This document shows positions 26,207 to 34,539 of a DNA stretch of 50,346 bases, piece after piece. Position numbers and translations under genes: made by a program. Each line of letters starts with the position of its first letter. Position 1 is the stretch's first letter. The notes below the pieces were generated by a model. The model saw only the letters and a list, made by a program, of their open reading frames with translations. It ran no database searches and had not been told where the DNA came from. Origin of the DNA: Cytobacillus horneckiae (lineage in GTDB: Bacteria; Bacillota; Bacilli; Bacillales; Cytobacillaceae); NCBI RefSeq assembly GCF_002835735.1, contig NZ_PISD01000077.1:1-50346 (forward strand), written 5' to 3'.

Positions 26207-26960
26207 TCCCTCCTCCTAAATAAGCTTTGATCACTTCCTCATTGTTTTTTATTTCTTCTGGTGTTCCTTCCGCAATTTTTTCGCCATAATTTAATACCAT
26301 AATTTGATCCGCCAAACTCATAATCATTTGCATTTTATGTTCGATTAAACAAACAGTCAGGCCCTTCTCTGCCATCTTCTTAATTAAGAGAGCCAGCTCT
26401 TCCGTTTCATCCGGATTCACACCTGCAGTTGGTTCATCCAGAAATACAATTTCTGGTTCAGTTGCAAGTGCCAATGCAAAAGCAACCCGCTTCTTTTCTT
26501 CTTGGCTAATGTTCGCGACAAGCTGATCACTGACATTTGATAATCCGGTAAAATCCAATACCTCCAATGCCTTTTCTTTGCAAGTTTCTTCTTCTCTTTT
26601 TAGTCTTTTCGTCCTGAAAATCGCATCAAAAAGATTTGACTTCGTGCGCAGGCGATGGCCAACCACGACATTATCGAAAACGGTAGCCCTTTCAAATAAA
26701 TTTGTGGTTTGAAAGGTTCGCGCTAAACCCAGTTCGGCAATTTTATTGGCAGGATACTTAGTAATCTCTTCCCCTTTATAAAATATCTGTCCCTCTGTAG
26801 GCGGATGAATGCCGGTAATTAAGTTAAAAAAAGTCGATTTCCCCGCTCCATTTGGTCCAATAATTGCGTTTACTTTTCCTTGCTGTATAGAAAAGCTAAC
26901 ATCCTTCACTGCAACATTGCCTCCAAATTTTTTCGTTAATTGACTTGTTTGCAAAATCAT
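26193..26960 (-). CDS. ABC importer ATPase (LivG type)
   Basis: A 255-residue ATPase with Walker A GPNGAGKSTFFN, Walker B IVFLDEPTAGVNPDET and the LIEHKM switch motif that marks the LivG branch. The signature is unusual: ISQEEKKRVAFALALA replaces the normal LSxGQQR stretch. Degenerate LivG signatures do occur in the family, so activity is still likely because the partner LivF has a canonical one. It lies 3 bp after the LivM-type gene. Confidence 0.92.
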   Translation of the reverse strand: MILQTSQLTKKFGGNVAVKDVSFSIQQGKVNAIIGPNGAGKSTFFNLITGIHPPTEGQIFYKGEEITKYPANKIAELGLARTFQTTNLFERATVFDNVVVGHRLRTKSNLFDAIFRTKRLKREEETCKEKALEVLDFTGLSNVSDQLVANISQEEKKRVAFALALATEPEIVFLDEPTAGVNPDETEELALLIKKMAEKGLTVCLIEHKMQMIMSLADQIMVLNYGEKIAEGTPEEIKNNEEVIKAYLGGGSASA

Positions 26961-26963
26961 CCA

Positions 26964-27953
26964 CTAGCCCTCCTTCACCTGATCCTTCGGAATTGTCATC
27001 CGTTTTTTTGTTTTCCAATTGGAATAGTGGAGCAAAATAAAGCCAACAATTCCTCGCGGAGAAAAAATGATAAGCAATGTCAGGAGAGGACCGAATATGA
27101 GCATTCGATAATCTTGCAAAAATTGCAAATTTTGCGATAATATCAAAATCAGGAATGTTCCAACTATCGGCCCTGCAAGTGTGCCGATTCCTCCAACGAT
27201 CATATAGGTGAGCAAATCAAACGTAATGGTAGTATAAGCGATTTCAGGCCCGATAAACCGGATAAAACCCGCATACATAGCTCCTGCCAATCCAGCGAAA
27301 AACGTTGAAAGCACAAATGAAAGAAGCTTATTCTTCTTAGTAGAAATCCCCAGCGATAATGCCAGTTCCTCACTGTTTCTTATCGCTATAAACGTTCTGC
27401 CTGTCAATGAATGAACAATGCGATAAATAATTAGGACCACAAGCAAAAAGATTACGAGCGTAAGATAATACTGTGCTATTGGCGTTGTAAATGTAATAGG
27501 ACCGATTGGTTCTGGAGCAGGTATACCGATAAGCCCGCGTACTCCTTCAGTCAGGCTTTCCCATTTGTCTATCACCAAATAGATAATATATCCTACACAT
27601 AAAGTATAGATGGCAAAGAAATGTTCCTTTGTTCTTAATGCGAACAAACCAATTACGAGACCTATTGCCATTGTTATTAAAGGCGCCAGCAAAAACGAAA
27701 GCCAAAAGCCTAACCCGCCCTTAACAGTCAGCAAACCTAATCCATACGCACCTATCGCAAAAAAACCACCGTGAGCCAGGGATAAATATCCTGTAAAACC
27801 AGCTAATAGATTTAAACCGTAAACAGCAATTGTCCATATAAAAGCAAGTGTTAAAATATGCAAATAATATTGGTTTTGATTAATGAATGGAAATACAACG
27901 GCTAGTAATATTAAAATTAAAATAATGTTTCGCTTGTTTAATAGTTTCATCAT
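26964..27953 (-). CDS. ABC importer permease (LivM type)
   Basis: A 329-residue permease with about nine to ten membrane segments and the LivM hallmarks: NLLAGFTGYLSLAHGGFFAIGAY near the N-terminus, and LGISTKKNKLLSFVLSTFFAGLAGAMYAG followed by GGIGTLAGPIVGT. It forms the transmembrane channel with the LivH-type partner. It begins directly after the LivH-type stop codon, indicating tight translational coupling. Confidence 0.9.
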   Translation of the reverse strand: MMKLLNKRNIILILILLAVVFPFINQNQYYLHILTLAFIWTIAVYGLNLLAGFTGYLSLAHGGFFAIGAYGLGLLTVKGGLGFWLSFLLAPLITMAIGLVIGLFALRTKEHFFAIYTLCVGYIIYLVIDKWESLTEGVRGLIGIPAPEPIGPITFTTPIAQYYLTLVIFLLVVLIIYRIVHSLTGRTFIAIRNSEELALSLGISTKKNKLLSFVLSTFFAGLAGAMYAGFIRFIGPEIAYTTITFDLLTYMIVGGIGTLAGPIVGTFLILILSQNLQFLQDYRMLIFGPLLTLLIIFSPRGIVGFILLHYSNWKTKKRMTIPKDQVKEG

Positions 27954-28823
27954 CTAAGCGCCTCCCTTTGAAAAAATCCCTTGAGGTTTTGCTGATAAGA
28001 TGATGATAAGTAACACAAATGCGATAATATCTTTATAATCACTGGAAATATATGTCGCCCCTATACTTTCGGTAAAACCTAAAATGTAGCCGCCAAGGAT
28101 AGCGCCTGGAATGCTCCCCATCCCTCCGATAATAATAATGACAAATGCTTTTAATATGACTAGATGTCCCATTCCTGGAAAAACGAGATTAATAGGAGAA
28201 GTTAATGATGCACCAATAGCCGCTAAAGCACCAGCTATGAAAAAGGTAAGAATAGCCACTTTATTTGTATTAATCCCTACAAGTGCTGCTCCCTCTCGAT
28301 TTTGAGCCATAGCAATGATAGTTGAACCGATAAAAGTCTTCTTTAAAAACCAATATAGAAAAATCATTACGGCTATCGCAGCAGCCACAATAATTATTCG
28401 CTGTAATGTTAAGGTAAGGCCGAATACATTCACCACTTCGCCAAAAGGAGTTGGCATTTGCCTGTAATCCGCCCCCCATAATAATTGGGCGAGCGCCTCT
28501 AAAAACAACAAAATACCAATTGCTGCCACTTTATCTTGAATCGGCGGTGAATCACGTAAAGGGTGAAAAACAAGCCTCTCCATTAAAACGCTTAATAAGC
28601 CAACTACAATGATAGAAACTACGATAGCCAATACATAATGAAGACCTGCATTCGTCATCATCATCAATGTAATATAGCCGCCAACCATATATAATGCGCC
28701 GTGAGCAAAATTTGGAATATGCAATATTCCATAAACTAAAGTTAAACCTAAAGCGACGAGACTATATACACTCCCAATCGTTAAACCATTAAAAAGCTGC
28801 TGCAGCAATAATTCCATTCCCAT
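27954..28823 (-). CDS. ABC importer permease (LivH type)
   Basis: A 289-residue permease with about eight membrane helices. LFNGLTIGSVYSLVALGLTLVYG at the start, HGALYMVGGY, and the coupling loop VGINTNKVAILTFFIAGALAAIGA are typical of LivH. It is the first gene of the importer block, 31 bp after the acyl-CoA ligase gene. That links substrate uptake to CoA activation in one transcript. Confidence 0.9.
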   Translation of the reverse strand: MGMELLLQQLFNGLTIGSVYSLVALGLTLVYGILHIPNFAHGALYMVGGYITLMMMTNAGLHYVLAIVVSIIVVGLLSVLMERLVFHPLRDSPPIQDKVAAIGILLFLEALAQLLWGADYRQMPTPFGEVVNVFGLTLTLQRIIIVAAAIAVMIFLYWFLKKTFIGSTIIAMAQNREGAALVGINTNKVAILTFFIAGALAAIGASLTSPINLVFPGMGHLVILKAFVIIIIGGMGSIPGAILGGYILGFTESIGATYISSDYKDIIAFVLLIIILSAKPQGIFSKGGA

Positions 28824-28854
28824 ATCCCCCCCTTAATACCTACTTGAGATCTGA

Positions 28855-30534
28855 TTAAACTTCACTATGCTTAACTGCCCTCTGCTCTTCCTCCTCCTTT
28901 AGTTGCCTCCAGAGAATTTTTCCGCTGCTAGTCATTGGAAACTTCGCTCTAAATTCGATTACTCTAGGATATTTATAAGCTGCCATTTGGTTTTTCGACC
29001 ATTCTATTATTTCAGCTTCATCAATTTTTCCTTCATATTCAGGATTCAAAATGACAAATGCTTTTACTGCTTCACCTTTTCTTTCATCAGGTATTCCTAC
29101 TACACAAGCTTGCTGTACAGCTGGGTGCCTATAAAGATACGATTCCACCTCTGTCGGCCATACTTTATAGCCGGCAGAATTAATCATTCTCTTCACGCGG
29201 TCAACTATAAAAAAGTATCCTTCTTCATCGCATCTTCCCATGTCCCCTGTACGGAAAAACCTTTTGCCATCAAGCATAATAAAAGCGCTTTCATTCTCGT
29301 CTTCACGATTATAATATCCTGTCATCACTTGATGTCCATGTACAACAATCTCTCCTACTTCATTCATTCCGAGCTCCTTCATTGTTGCAGGATCAATAAT
29401 TCTCGCATCGACATCAAAAAATGGAATACCAAGACATTGCATTTTAGGCCGCTCTACAGGGTTAGAGTGAGTTTGAGCAATTGTTTCCGATAAGCCGTAT
29501 CCTTCTAAAAATGTTAACCCTGTCAATTTTTCCAGCTTTTCTCCAACAGCTTCTGGAAGAGTAGCACCGCCTCCAGATATACCAATCAGTGATGATATCT
29601 TATTTGCTTCTAATTGCGGATTAGAAATAAAGTCTATAATCATCGTACTAATTGCTATCCAGTTCGTACACTTTTGCCTATTGATTAACTCGAGAGCTGT
29701 CTGCCGGTTCCACCTTGTCATAATGACCATCGTACCGCCTGTATAAATTGGTACATGCATGCTTTGCACCATTCCTGTCACATGAAAAAACGGCAGTGTC
29801 GATAAATGAACATTGCTTGCAGATACTCTTCCCCAAACTGCACCGCCGGCTACATTCGCTTGAACTGTGCTATTCGTGTGCATACAACCTTTAGGTAAGC
29901 CTGTTGTACCTGATGTGTATGGCAAAACAATCAAATCATCAGGCGAAGAATCAAACGGATTTGGCCTTTCTTTTACGTTTAAGCAATCTCTCCATAAATG
30001 GTGAGAAGGATCTTTCCATGTTTGTGGCTGTGCGCTTACTTCTGCTGGCAATTCAAGTTCATAACCATCATCGATATAGTCTGAGTAGGAGGCAATAAGG
30101 AGGTTTTCCAAAGTTGTTGATTGGACTAGAGGCTGAATATTAGCGTAAAGTTCCTGTCCGATAATCGCCGTGCTAATTTGGCAATCTTTCATATAAAATT
30201 CCAGTTCATGAGACAAAAGCATCGGATTGATTGGCACAACAACTGCACCAGATCTTATAATGGCATAGTAGCTAATAATAAACTGAGGTGAATTTTGCAT
30301 CAATAGTAAAACCTTTTCTTCCTTCTTCACTTTTAGCACGTTCTGCAGATAACCTGCCAAACTATTAACTTCCGTTAATAACTCTGAATAGGTCATACTC
30401 TTTCCATAATAGTAAATAGCTTTCTGATTTGGATAACGTGCGGCAGACATTTCTAAATTACTAAAAATTGATGATTCCGGAACAACAAGCTTTTTTGGCA
30501 GCTTCGGCCAATGCTCAAAATGGCGATTTTGCAT
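28855..30534 (-). CDS. AMP-forming acyl-CoA ligase (importer-linked)
   Basis: A 559-residue ANL-superfamily ligase. It has the P-loop YTSGTTGLPKGCMH, EGYGLSETIAQ, the hinge region TGDMGRCDEEGYFFIVDRVKR, and the C-terminal catalytic Lys in PMTSSGKILWRQLK. It makes acyl-AMP, then acyl-CoA from a free acid. Being directly upstream of the importer genes, it probably activates the imported carboxylate. AAGGAGGG precedes ATG 30534. The palindromic segment TTCAA-N8-TTGAA at about 30571-30588 lies just upstream and could be an operator. Confidence 0.92.
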   Translation of the reverse strand: MQNRHFEHWPKLPKKLVVPESSIFSNLEMSAARYPNQKAIYYYGKSMTYSELLTEVNSLAGYLQNVLKVKKEEKVLLLMQNSPQFIISYYAIIRSGAVVVPINPMLLSHELEFYMKDCQISTAIIGQELYANIQPLVQSTTLENLLIASYSDYIDDGYELELPAEVSAQPQTWKDPSHHLWRDCLNVKERPNPFDSSPDDLIVLPYTSGTTGLPKGCMHTNSTVQANVAGGAVWGRVSASNVHLSTLPFFHVTGMVQSMHVPIYTGGTMVIMTRWNRQTALELINRQKCTNWIAISTMIIDFISNPQLEANKISSLIGISGGGATLPEAVGEKLEKLTGLTFLEGYGLSETIAQTHSNPVERPKMQCLGIPFFDVDARIIDPATMKELGMNEVGEIVVHGHQVMTGYYNREDENESAFIMLDGKRFFRTGDMGRCDEEGYFFIVDRVKRMINSAGYKVWPTEVESYLYRHPAVQQACVVGIPDERKGEAVKAFVILNPEYEGKIDEAEIIEWSKNQMAAYKYPRVIEFRAKFPMTSSGKILWRQLKEEEEQRAVKHSEV

Positions 30535-30640
30535 GGAATACCCTCCTTAGTTTTGCCGATGAAATTTATTTCAACACGTGTATTGAAGTGAGATTCCCAA
30601 TGAGGAGGGGTATCCCCCCCATCTAATAGAAAGATTTTAC

Positions 30641-31423
30641 TTACTGTCCGAATTTTGGTGTTCTTTTTTCCTTAAACGCTTGAACTCCTTCAAGATGATC
30701 ATTTGTAGTAACCATCGTTGCTTGTGTAATTCGTTCTTGCTCAAGCACTTCTTCAAGAGTAGAGCCGAAGGATTGATTTGCTATTTTTTTAATAAAGCCA
30801 TATGAAAGAGAAGGTCCTTCTGCTAATTTTTGCGCATATGCTTCTACTTTCTGTGCAAAAAGCTCTTTAGCGTAAATTTGATTAACTATGCCGAGCTTAT
30901 AGGCCTCATCAACCGACAGCGGCTCCGCATGAAAGAACAATTCTTTTGCCTTGTTTAAACCGATTAATCTCGGAAGATGATACAATCCTCCGCCATCAGA
31001 AATTAATCCAACTTTAGAAAAGCTCAAAATAAACTTGGAATCCTCTTCAGCCAAAATCAAGTCGCACGCTAACGCGAGATTGAACCCAGCTCCAGCAGCA
31101 TATCCGTGCACAGCAGCAATGATTGGCTTTTCCAGCTTCGACATTTGAACAATCAGCTCGTTAAGCTTTCCAATATGTTCATAAGTTCCTAGTGGCGAAC
31201 CGCTGCCCATCCGTTTAACATCTCCGCCTGCACTGAATGCTCTGCCTGCACCTTTTAAAACAACGACTTTTATGTTTGCATCTTCTTTCGCCTTTGTTAA
31301 AGATTCCTTTAAACCTTCAATGATAACTGGACTGAAGGAGTTTAAGCTTTCTGGCCTGTTTAATGTTAACGTCATAACCCCTGTCTTTACTTCTACCAAT
31401 AAGTCGCTCGCAATTGATTCCAT
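30641..31423 (-). CDS. Enoyl-CoA hydratase/isomerase
   Basis: A 260-residue crotonase-fold protein. The oxyanion-hole loops GAGRAFSAGGDVKRM and HGYAAGAGFNLALACDL are intact. In VGLISDGGGLYHLPRLIG an Asp stands in the active-site loop where classical hydratases have Glu, as in PaaG-type isomerase/hydratases. It resembles the enzyme at 15204-16010 but is clearly a distinct copy. It is separated from the upstream ComB-type gene by 210 bp that hold a repeat copy, so it may have its own promoter. Confidence 0.88.
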   Translation of the reverse strand: MESIASDLLVEVKTGVMTLTLNRPESLNSFSPVIIEGLKESLTKAKEDANIKVVVLKGAGRAFSAGGDVKRMGSGSPLGTYEHIGKLNELIVQMSKLEKPIIAAVHGYAAGAGFNLALACDLILAEEDSKFILSFSKVGLISDGGGLYHLPRLIGLNKAKELFFHAEPLSVDEAYKLGIVNQIYAKELFAQKVEAYAQKLAEGPSLSYGFIKKIANQSFGSTLEEVLEQERITQATMVTTNDHLEGVQAFKEKRTPKFGQ

Positions 31424-31497
31424 TCCATTCCACTCCTCTTATTAATTTTTATTGTTTTACAAACTTAATAGTTATTTACCAAATAGGTGGTATGATA

Positions 31498-31618
31498 GAT
31501 TTCTCCCCAAGATGGTCGCTTTTTCGCGGTGCGGCGGCCTTTTCTGTGTTACAGTCTGTGTTGTCTCACCTATCCCGCTGCTCAAGCAGGAGGATCGCAC
31601 TTTTAGCTCCAATCAACC
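31498..31618 (-). repeat. Degenerate Bacillaceae intergenic repeat, copy 3 (most complete)
   Basis: Read on the minus strand it begins GGTTGATTGGAGC, continues through AAAGTGCGATCCTCCTGC, AGCGGGATAGGTGAGAC and CCGCGAAAAAGCGACCATC, and ends GGGGAGAAATC. This is the same order of blocks as the copy at 5874-5963 in a longer, more complete form. It occupies most of the 210-bp gap between the ComB-type and hydratase genes. Confidence 0.6.
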
Positions 31619-31633
31619 TCCTACAATTTTGTT

Positions 31634-32368
31634 TTAATTTTCTATAATCACCATTCCATCTTTATTAACGATTGCTGAAATATTATACTTATCCTTTGTC
31701 GCAACAAAGGCGATTTCATCCTCTAATCCATTTTGAAGCAGCATTTGCCCCACCCTTGATTTCCTTAACAGTTCCTCTCCACTTTCGGCTGCCCCGATAT
31801 AAAATTGATGTGCAGCTATTGCTGAATCAGTGAGCTCCCATTGATTGCGGGAGTGACTTAATAAACAATCGATATAATATCCAACCCCGTAAAAATCTTC
31901 GACATTAAATGCGCCAGATGAACCAGAACAAACTAGGACAACTGTTTCATCTGATTGTTCTTCAAGAACTTTCCTAGCTGAGTAGTCCGCATTTAATAAT
32001 GAAGCCACAAATACTTTTTTCGCTTCAACTGCATTTCTAATCGCGACTGTTCCGTTCGTTGTTGATAAAATGACAGTCTTATTTTTTACTGCTTCCTTTA
32101 ATTCTTGTGGATGTGGAGACAAAAAGCCTTCTATCGTTAATCCCTGATATTCTCCGACGAGCAAAAATGAGTCGATTTCTCTTGCTTCTGCCTCTCGCAA
32201 TGCTTCCTCGCCATTTAATACCGGAAGCACTTCCTTCGCACCGTTCTTAAGTACAGAAGTAATAACAGAGGTAGCCATTAAAATGTCAAAGACAACTACA
32301 ATTTTTTGGTTATTCAGCTTATGTTTATTCAAGGCTTCTTTATTTAAAATCACGTGCAGCTTTCCCAT
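31634..32368 (-). CDS. comB: ComB family phosphatase (2-phosphosulfolactate phosphatase-like)
   Basis: A 244-residue member of the ComB phosphatase family, recognisable from VVVFDILMATSVITSVL, LVGEYQG, ILSTTNGT and VLVCSGSSGAFNVEDFYG. Family members are Mg-dependent acid phosphatases; the type enzyme dephosphorylates 2-phosphosulfolactate, and a Bacillus homologue serves spore sulfolactate synthesis. No ComA/YitD synthase is present here. Instead the gene lies 21 bp after an APH-type kinase in an acyl-CoA operon. I infer that it may act on a phosphorylated acyl intermediate rather than sulfolactate. Not to be confused with the competence ComB proteins. Confidence 0.85.
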   Translation of the reverse strand: MGKLHVILNKEALNKHKLNNQKIVVVFDILMATSVITSVLKNGAKEVLPVLNGEEALREAEAREIDSFLLVGEYQGLTIEGFLSPHPQELKEAVKNKTVILSTTNGTVAIRNAVEAKKVFVASLLNADYSARKVLEEQSDETVVLVCSGSSGAFNVEDFYGVGYYIDCLLSHSRNQWELTDSAIAAHQFYIGAAESGEELLRKSRVGQMLLQNGLEDEIAFVATKDKYNISAIVNKDGMVIIEN

Positions 32369-32389
32369 TTTTGCACCTCATAACCGTAC

Positions 32390-33451
32390 TTAATACTGAT
32401 TATTTTCTGATGTTTGCAAAGCATGATGAATTAAGTTCTTCACATACACATTTAACCCGGCAAATCTTTCGTCAGCAGTCTGCCCTTTTTTCCAGCGGTA
32501 ATATATTTGCTGGCAAATAACCGCTAATTTAAAATAAGAGAATGTTAAATAAAAATGAATATTCGTTACATCTCTTCCGCTTTTCCTCGCATACGCCTCA
32601 ATAAATTCCTGCCTCGTCATAAATCCATCCATCGCTGTTAACGGGGGATCGCCAAGCCCTCTTTTCAGCAAATCGGGATCTTCAGGCTCATTCCAATAGC
32701 TTAAAGCCACACCTAAATCTGCAAGAGGATCGCCGACAGTTGTCATTTCCCAGTCAAACAAGCCAACCATTTTTGTAAAGTCTTCATTGAACATCGAATT
32801 ATTCAGCTTAAAATCATAGTGGATGATTGCAGGTTCCTGAGACTGTGGAATGTGATCTGTCAGCCAACTTTTAAGCTGATCAACACCTGAAATCTCTTCT
32901 GTCTTCGCTTTCTCATATCGTTTAAGCCAGCCATGGACTTGACGTTCCAAAAATCCATCCGGCTTCGTCATTTCAGTTAGCCTAGTTGCTTTATAATCTA
33001 TTTGATGAAGCTGAACTAAAGAATCAACCATATTTTCAGAGATTTGCAAACAAATCTCTTTCGTAGGCGTTACACCATCAGGGAATCGTGTATCTAAGAC
33101 GACACCCTTTTTCCTTTCCATAATAAAGAAAGGTGCACCAATGATGCGCGCATCAGAAAATGCAATTGGCTTTGGCGCTGGTGAAAAAAATGGATGAATC
33201 TCTTGTAATATTGTAAATTCACGTTTCATATCATGCGCTTTTGGAGGGACAGGTCCAAGCGGCGGTCTCCGCAATACCGCCTCCCATTCTCCGAGCCTTA
33301 GTTGATAGGTCAAGTTAGATTTTCCGGCACTAAATTGTTCAATCGTAAGAGGCAGTTCTGATAATCCATCAATATTATCCCTTAAAAAGGCTTCGATTTT
33401 TTTTAGATCAAGCTCTTCCCCATGTCGAATTGGAATTGTATCAGAACTCAT
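32390..33451 (-). CDS. APH-family kinase, ACAD10/11 N-domain or LvaA-like
   Basis: A 353-residue aminoglycoside-phosphotransferase-fold protein. It has the nucleotide loop FSAGKSNLTY (40-49), FFIMERKKG, the Brenner motif HYDFKLNN (211-218, with HYD replacing the usual HGD) and the metal motif DWEMTTVGDPLADL (233-246). This is the subfamily fused to acyl-CoA dehydrogenase in human ACAD10/11 and represented by P. putida LvaA, where it phosphorylates 4-hydroxyacyl-CoA. An ACAD11-like dehydrogenase is encoded in the same cluster at 36528-37739. Drug resistance is not implied. Confidence 0.85.
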   Translation of the reverse strand: MSSDTIPIRHGEELDLKKIEAFLRDNIDGLSELPLTIEQFSAGKSNLTYQLRLGEWEAVLRRPPLGPVPPKAHDMKREFTILQEIHPFFSPAPKPIAFSDARIIGAPFFIMERKKGVVLDTRFPDGVTPTKEICLQISENMVDSLVQLHQIDYKATRLTEMTKPDGFLERQVHGWLKRYEKAKTEEISGVDQLKSWLTDHIPQSQEPAIIHYDFKLNNSMFNEDFTKMVGLFDWEMTTVGDPLADLGVALSYWNEPEDPDLLKRGLGDPPLTAMDGFMTRQEFIEAYARKSGRDVTNIHFYLTFSYFKLAVICQQIYYRWKKGQTADERFAGLNVYVKNLIHHALQTSENNQY

Positions 33452-33475
33452 CTTATTCCTCCTGTATCCTAATGA

Positions 33476-33886
33476 TTATTGTTTTACTGGAATATAGCGC
33501 TCAAGATTATGTTTTAATTTTTCCGGTATTTGTATCGATTTTTGCTCTTCAAAATTAAAACTAACCGTTACACAAACAGCTTTAGCTATGATTTTACCGC
33601 TGCTCTTTTCAGTTAAAACATGGCTCAAGCTGAAGCTTTTATTGCCGATATCATTCACTTCAGTCGTTACATGAAGAATTTGGCCGGCATATGCCGGTTG
33701 AATATATTCACATTTGATTGAAGCAAGTATCATACTGAATTCGGGATTTCTTTCAGGAAAGATATGATTAAAAAACTTTGTTCTTGCTTCTTCAAAATAG
33801 AGAAAATAACTTGTATTATTCACATGACCAGCTGCATCTGTTTCACTAAATCTAACAAATACGTCAATTTCATAGGATGAAGACAT
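33476..33886 (-). CDS. Hotdog-fold acyl-CoA thioesterase (4HBT/YbgC type)
   Basis: A 136-residue single hotdog-domain thioesterase. VFVRFSETDAAGHVNNTSYFLYFEEAR carries the conserved Asp and His-Val-Asn segment of the 4-hydroxybenzoyl-CoA thioesterase/YbgC family (region described in pieces: ETDAAGHVNN, FEEAR). It releases free acid and CoA, possibly relieving trapped intermediates. I chose ATG 33886 with GGGAGAG 6 nt upstream; the upstream TTG lies inside that ribosome site. It is tightly packed between the regulator and kinase genes. Confidence 0.86.
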   Translation of the reverse strand: MSSSYEIDVFVRFSETDAAGHVNNTSYFLYFEEARTKFFNHIFPERNPEFSMILASIKCEYIQPAYAGQILHVTTEVNDIGNKSFSLSHVLTEKSSGKIIAKAVCVTVSFNFEEQKSIQIPEKLKHNLERYIPVKQ

Positions 33887-33906
33887 ATACAACTCTCCCA
33901 ACCTGA

Positions 33907-34473
33907 TTATTCATTGCTTATTCCATTAAGAATCATTTCTAAATAGAGTTCAGAGAGTTCAGTGTCTGATACTTCTCCTTCTGGTTTAAACCAATAATAA
34001 TTGCGGTTTAACATTCCTAATACACCAAAAGCTATAATATCTGTCCGTATATTATCCTTAAATTCCCCGCTTATTTTACCTTCTTCTAAAATTTGCTGGA
34101 AAATTAAACGAAATTCCTTCCGCTTTTGTTTAATTTGATTCATTTGTTCTTCCGTCAGATGACGCATTTCCCGAAAAACGATGCGGGCATCCTTCCCTTG
34201 AGTATCAATTTTACTATTGATTAAATAGATAATTTTATAGAGTTTCTCTTTATAGGTTACGCTGTTATCTTTGAAAATCTTTTGCTGTTCCTCTAATAGT
34301 CCTTCTAGGTAAGCTAAATGAATGTCGCGCAATACTTCTTGCTTACTATTAAAATAGTAATAAAATGTTCCTTTAGTCACCCCGAGTTTATCAACAATAT
34401 CTTGAATGGATGTTTCTTTAAACCCTTTAGAGTCGAATAAGTGTATGCTTTCTTTCAGTATTTTCCTCTTCAT
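33907..34473 (-). CDS. TetR family transcriptional regulator (FadR/YsiA-like)
   Basis: A 188-residue TetR repressor. The N-terminal helix-turn-helix includes SIQDIVDKLGVTKGTFYYYF, followed by an all-helical ligand domain of normal length. GAGGAGG precedes ATG 34473 by 8 nt; a longer ORF upstream lacks a better site. It sits inside the catabolic operon, as local acyl-CoA-sensing repressors often do. The two matching palindromes at 40641-40658 and 42285-42300 are the best candidate operators. The effector is probably an acyl-CoA intermediate. Confidence 0.88.
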   Translation of the reverse strand: MKRKILKESIHLFDSKGFKETSIQDIVDKLGVTKGTFYYYFNSKQEVLRDIHLAYLEGLLEEQQKIFKDNSVTYKEKLYKIIYLINSKIDTQGKDARIVFREMRHLTEEQMNQIKQKRKEFRLIFQQILEEGKISGEFKDNIRTDIIAFGVLGMLNRNYYWFKPEGEVSDTELSELYLEMILNGISNE

Positions 34474-34539
34474 ATCTTGCGCCTCCTCAATGCAGATGGC
34501 ATCCATTTTCTGTTGTTCATTGTTGATAAACCGCGGGCT

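Noticed and set aside
32390..33451. Aminoglycoside resistance gene
   Set aside because: The fold is APH-like, but the sequence belongs to the ACAD10/11 kinase group and lies in an acyl-CoA operon.
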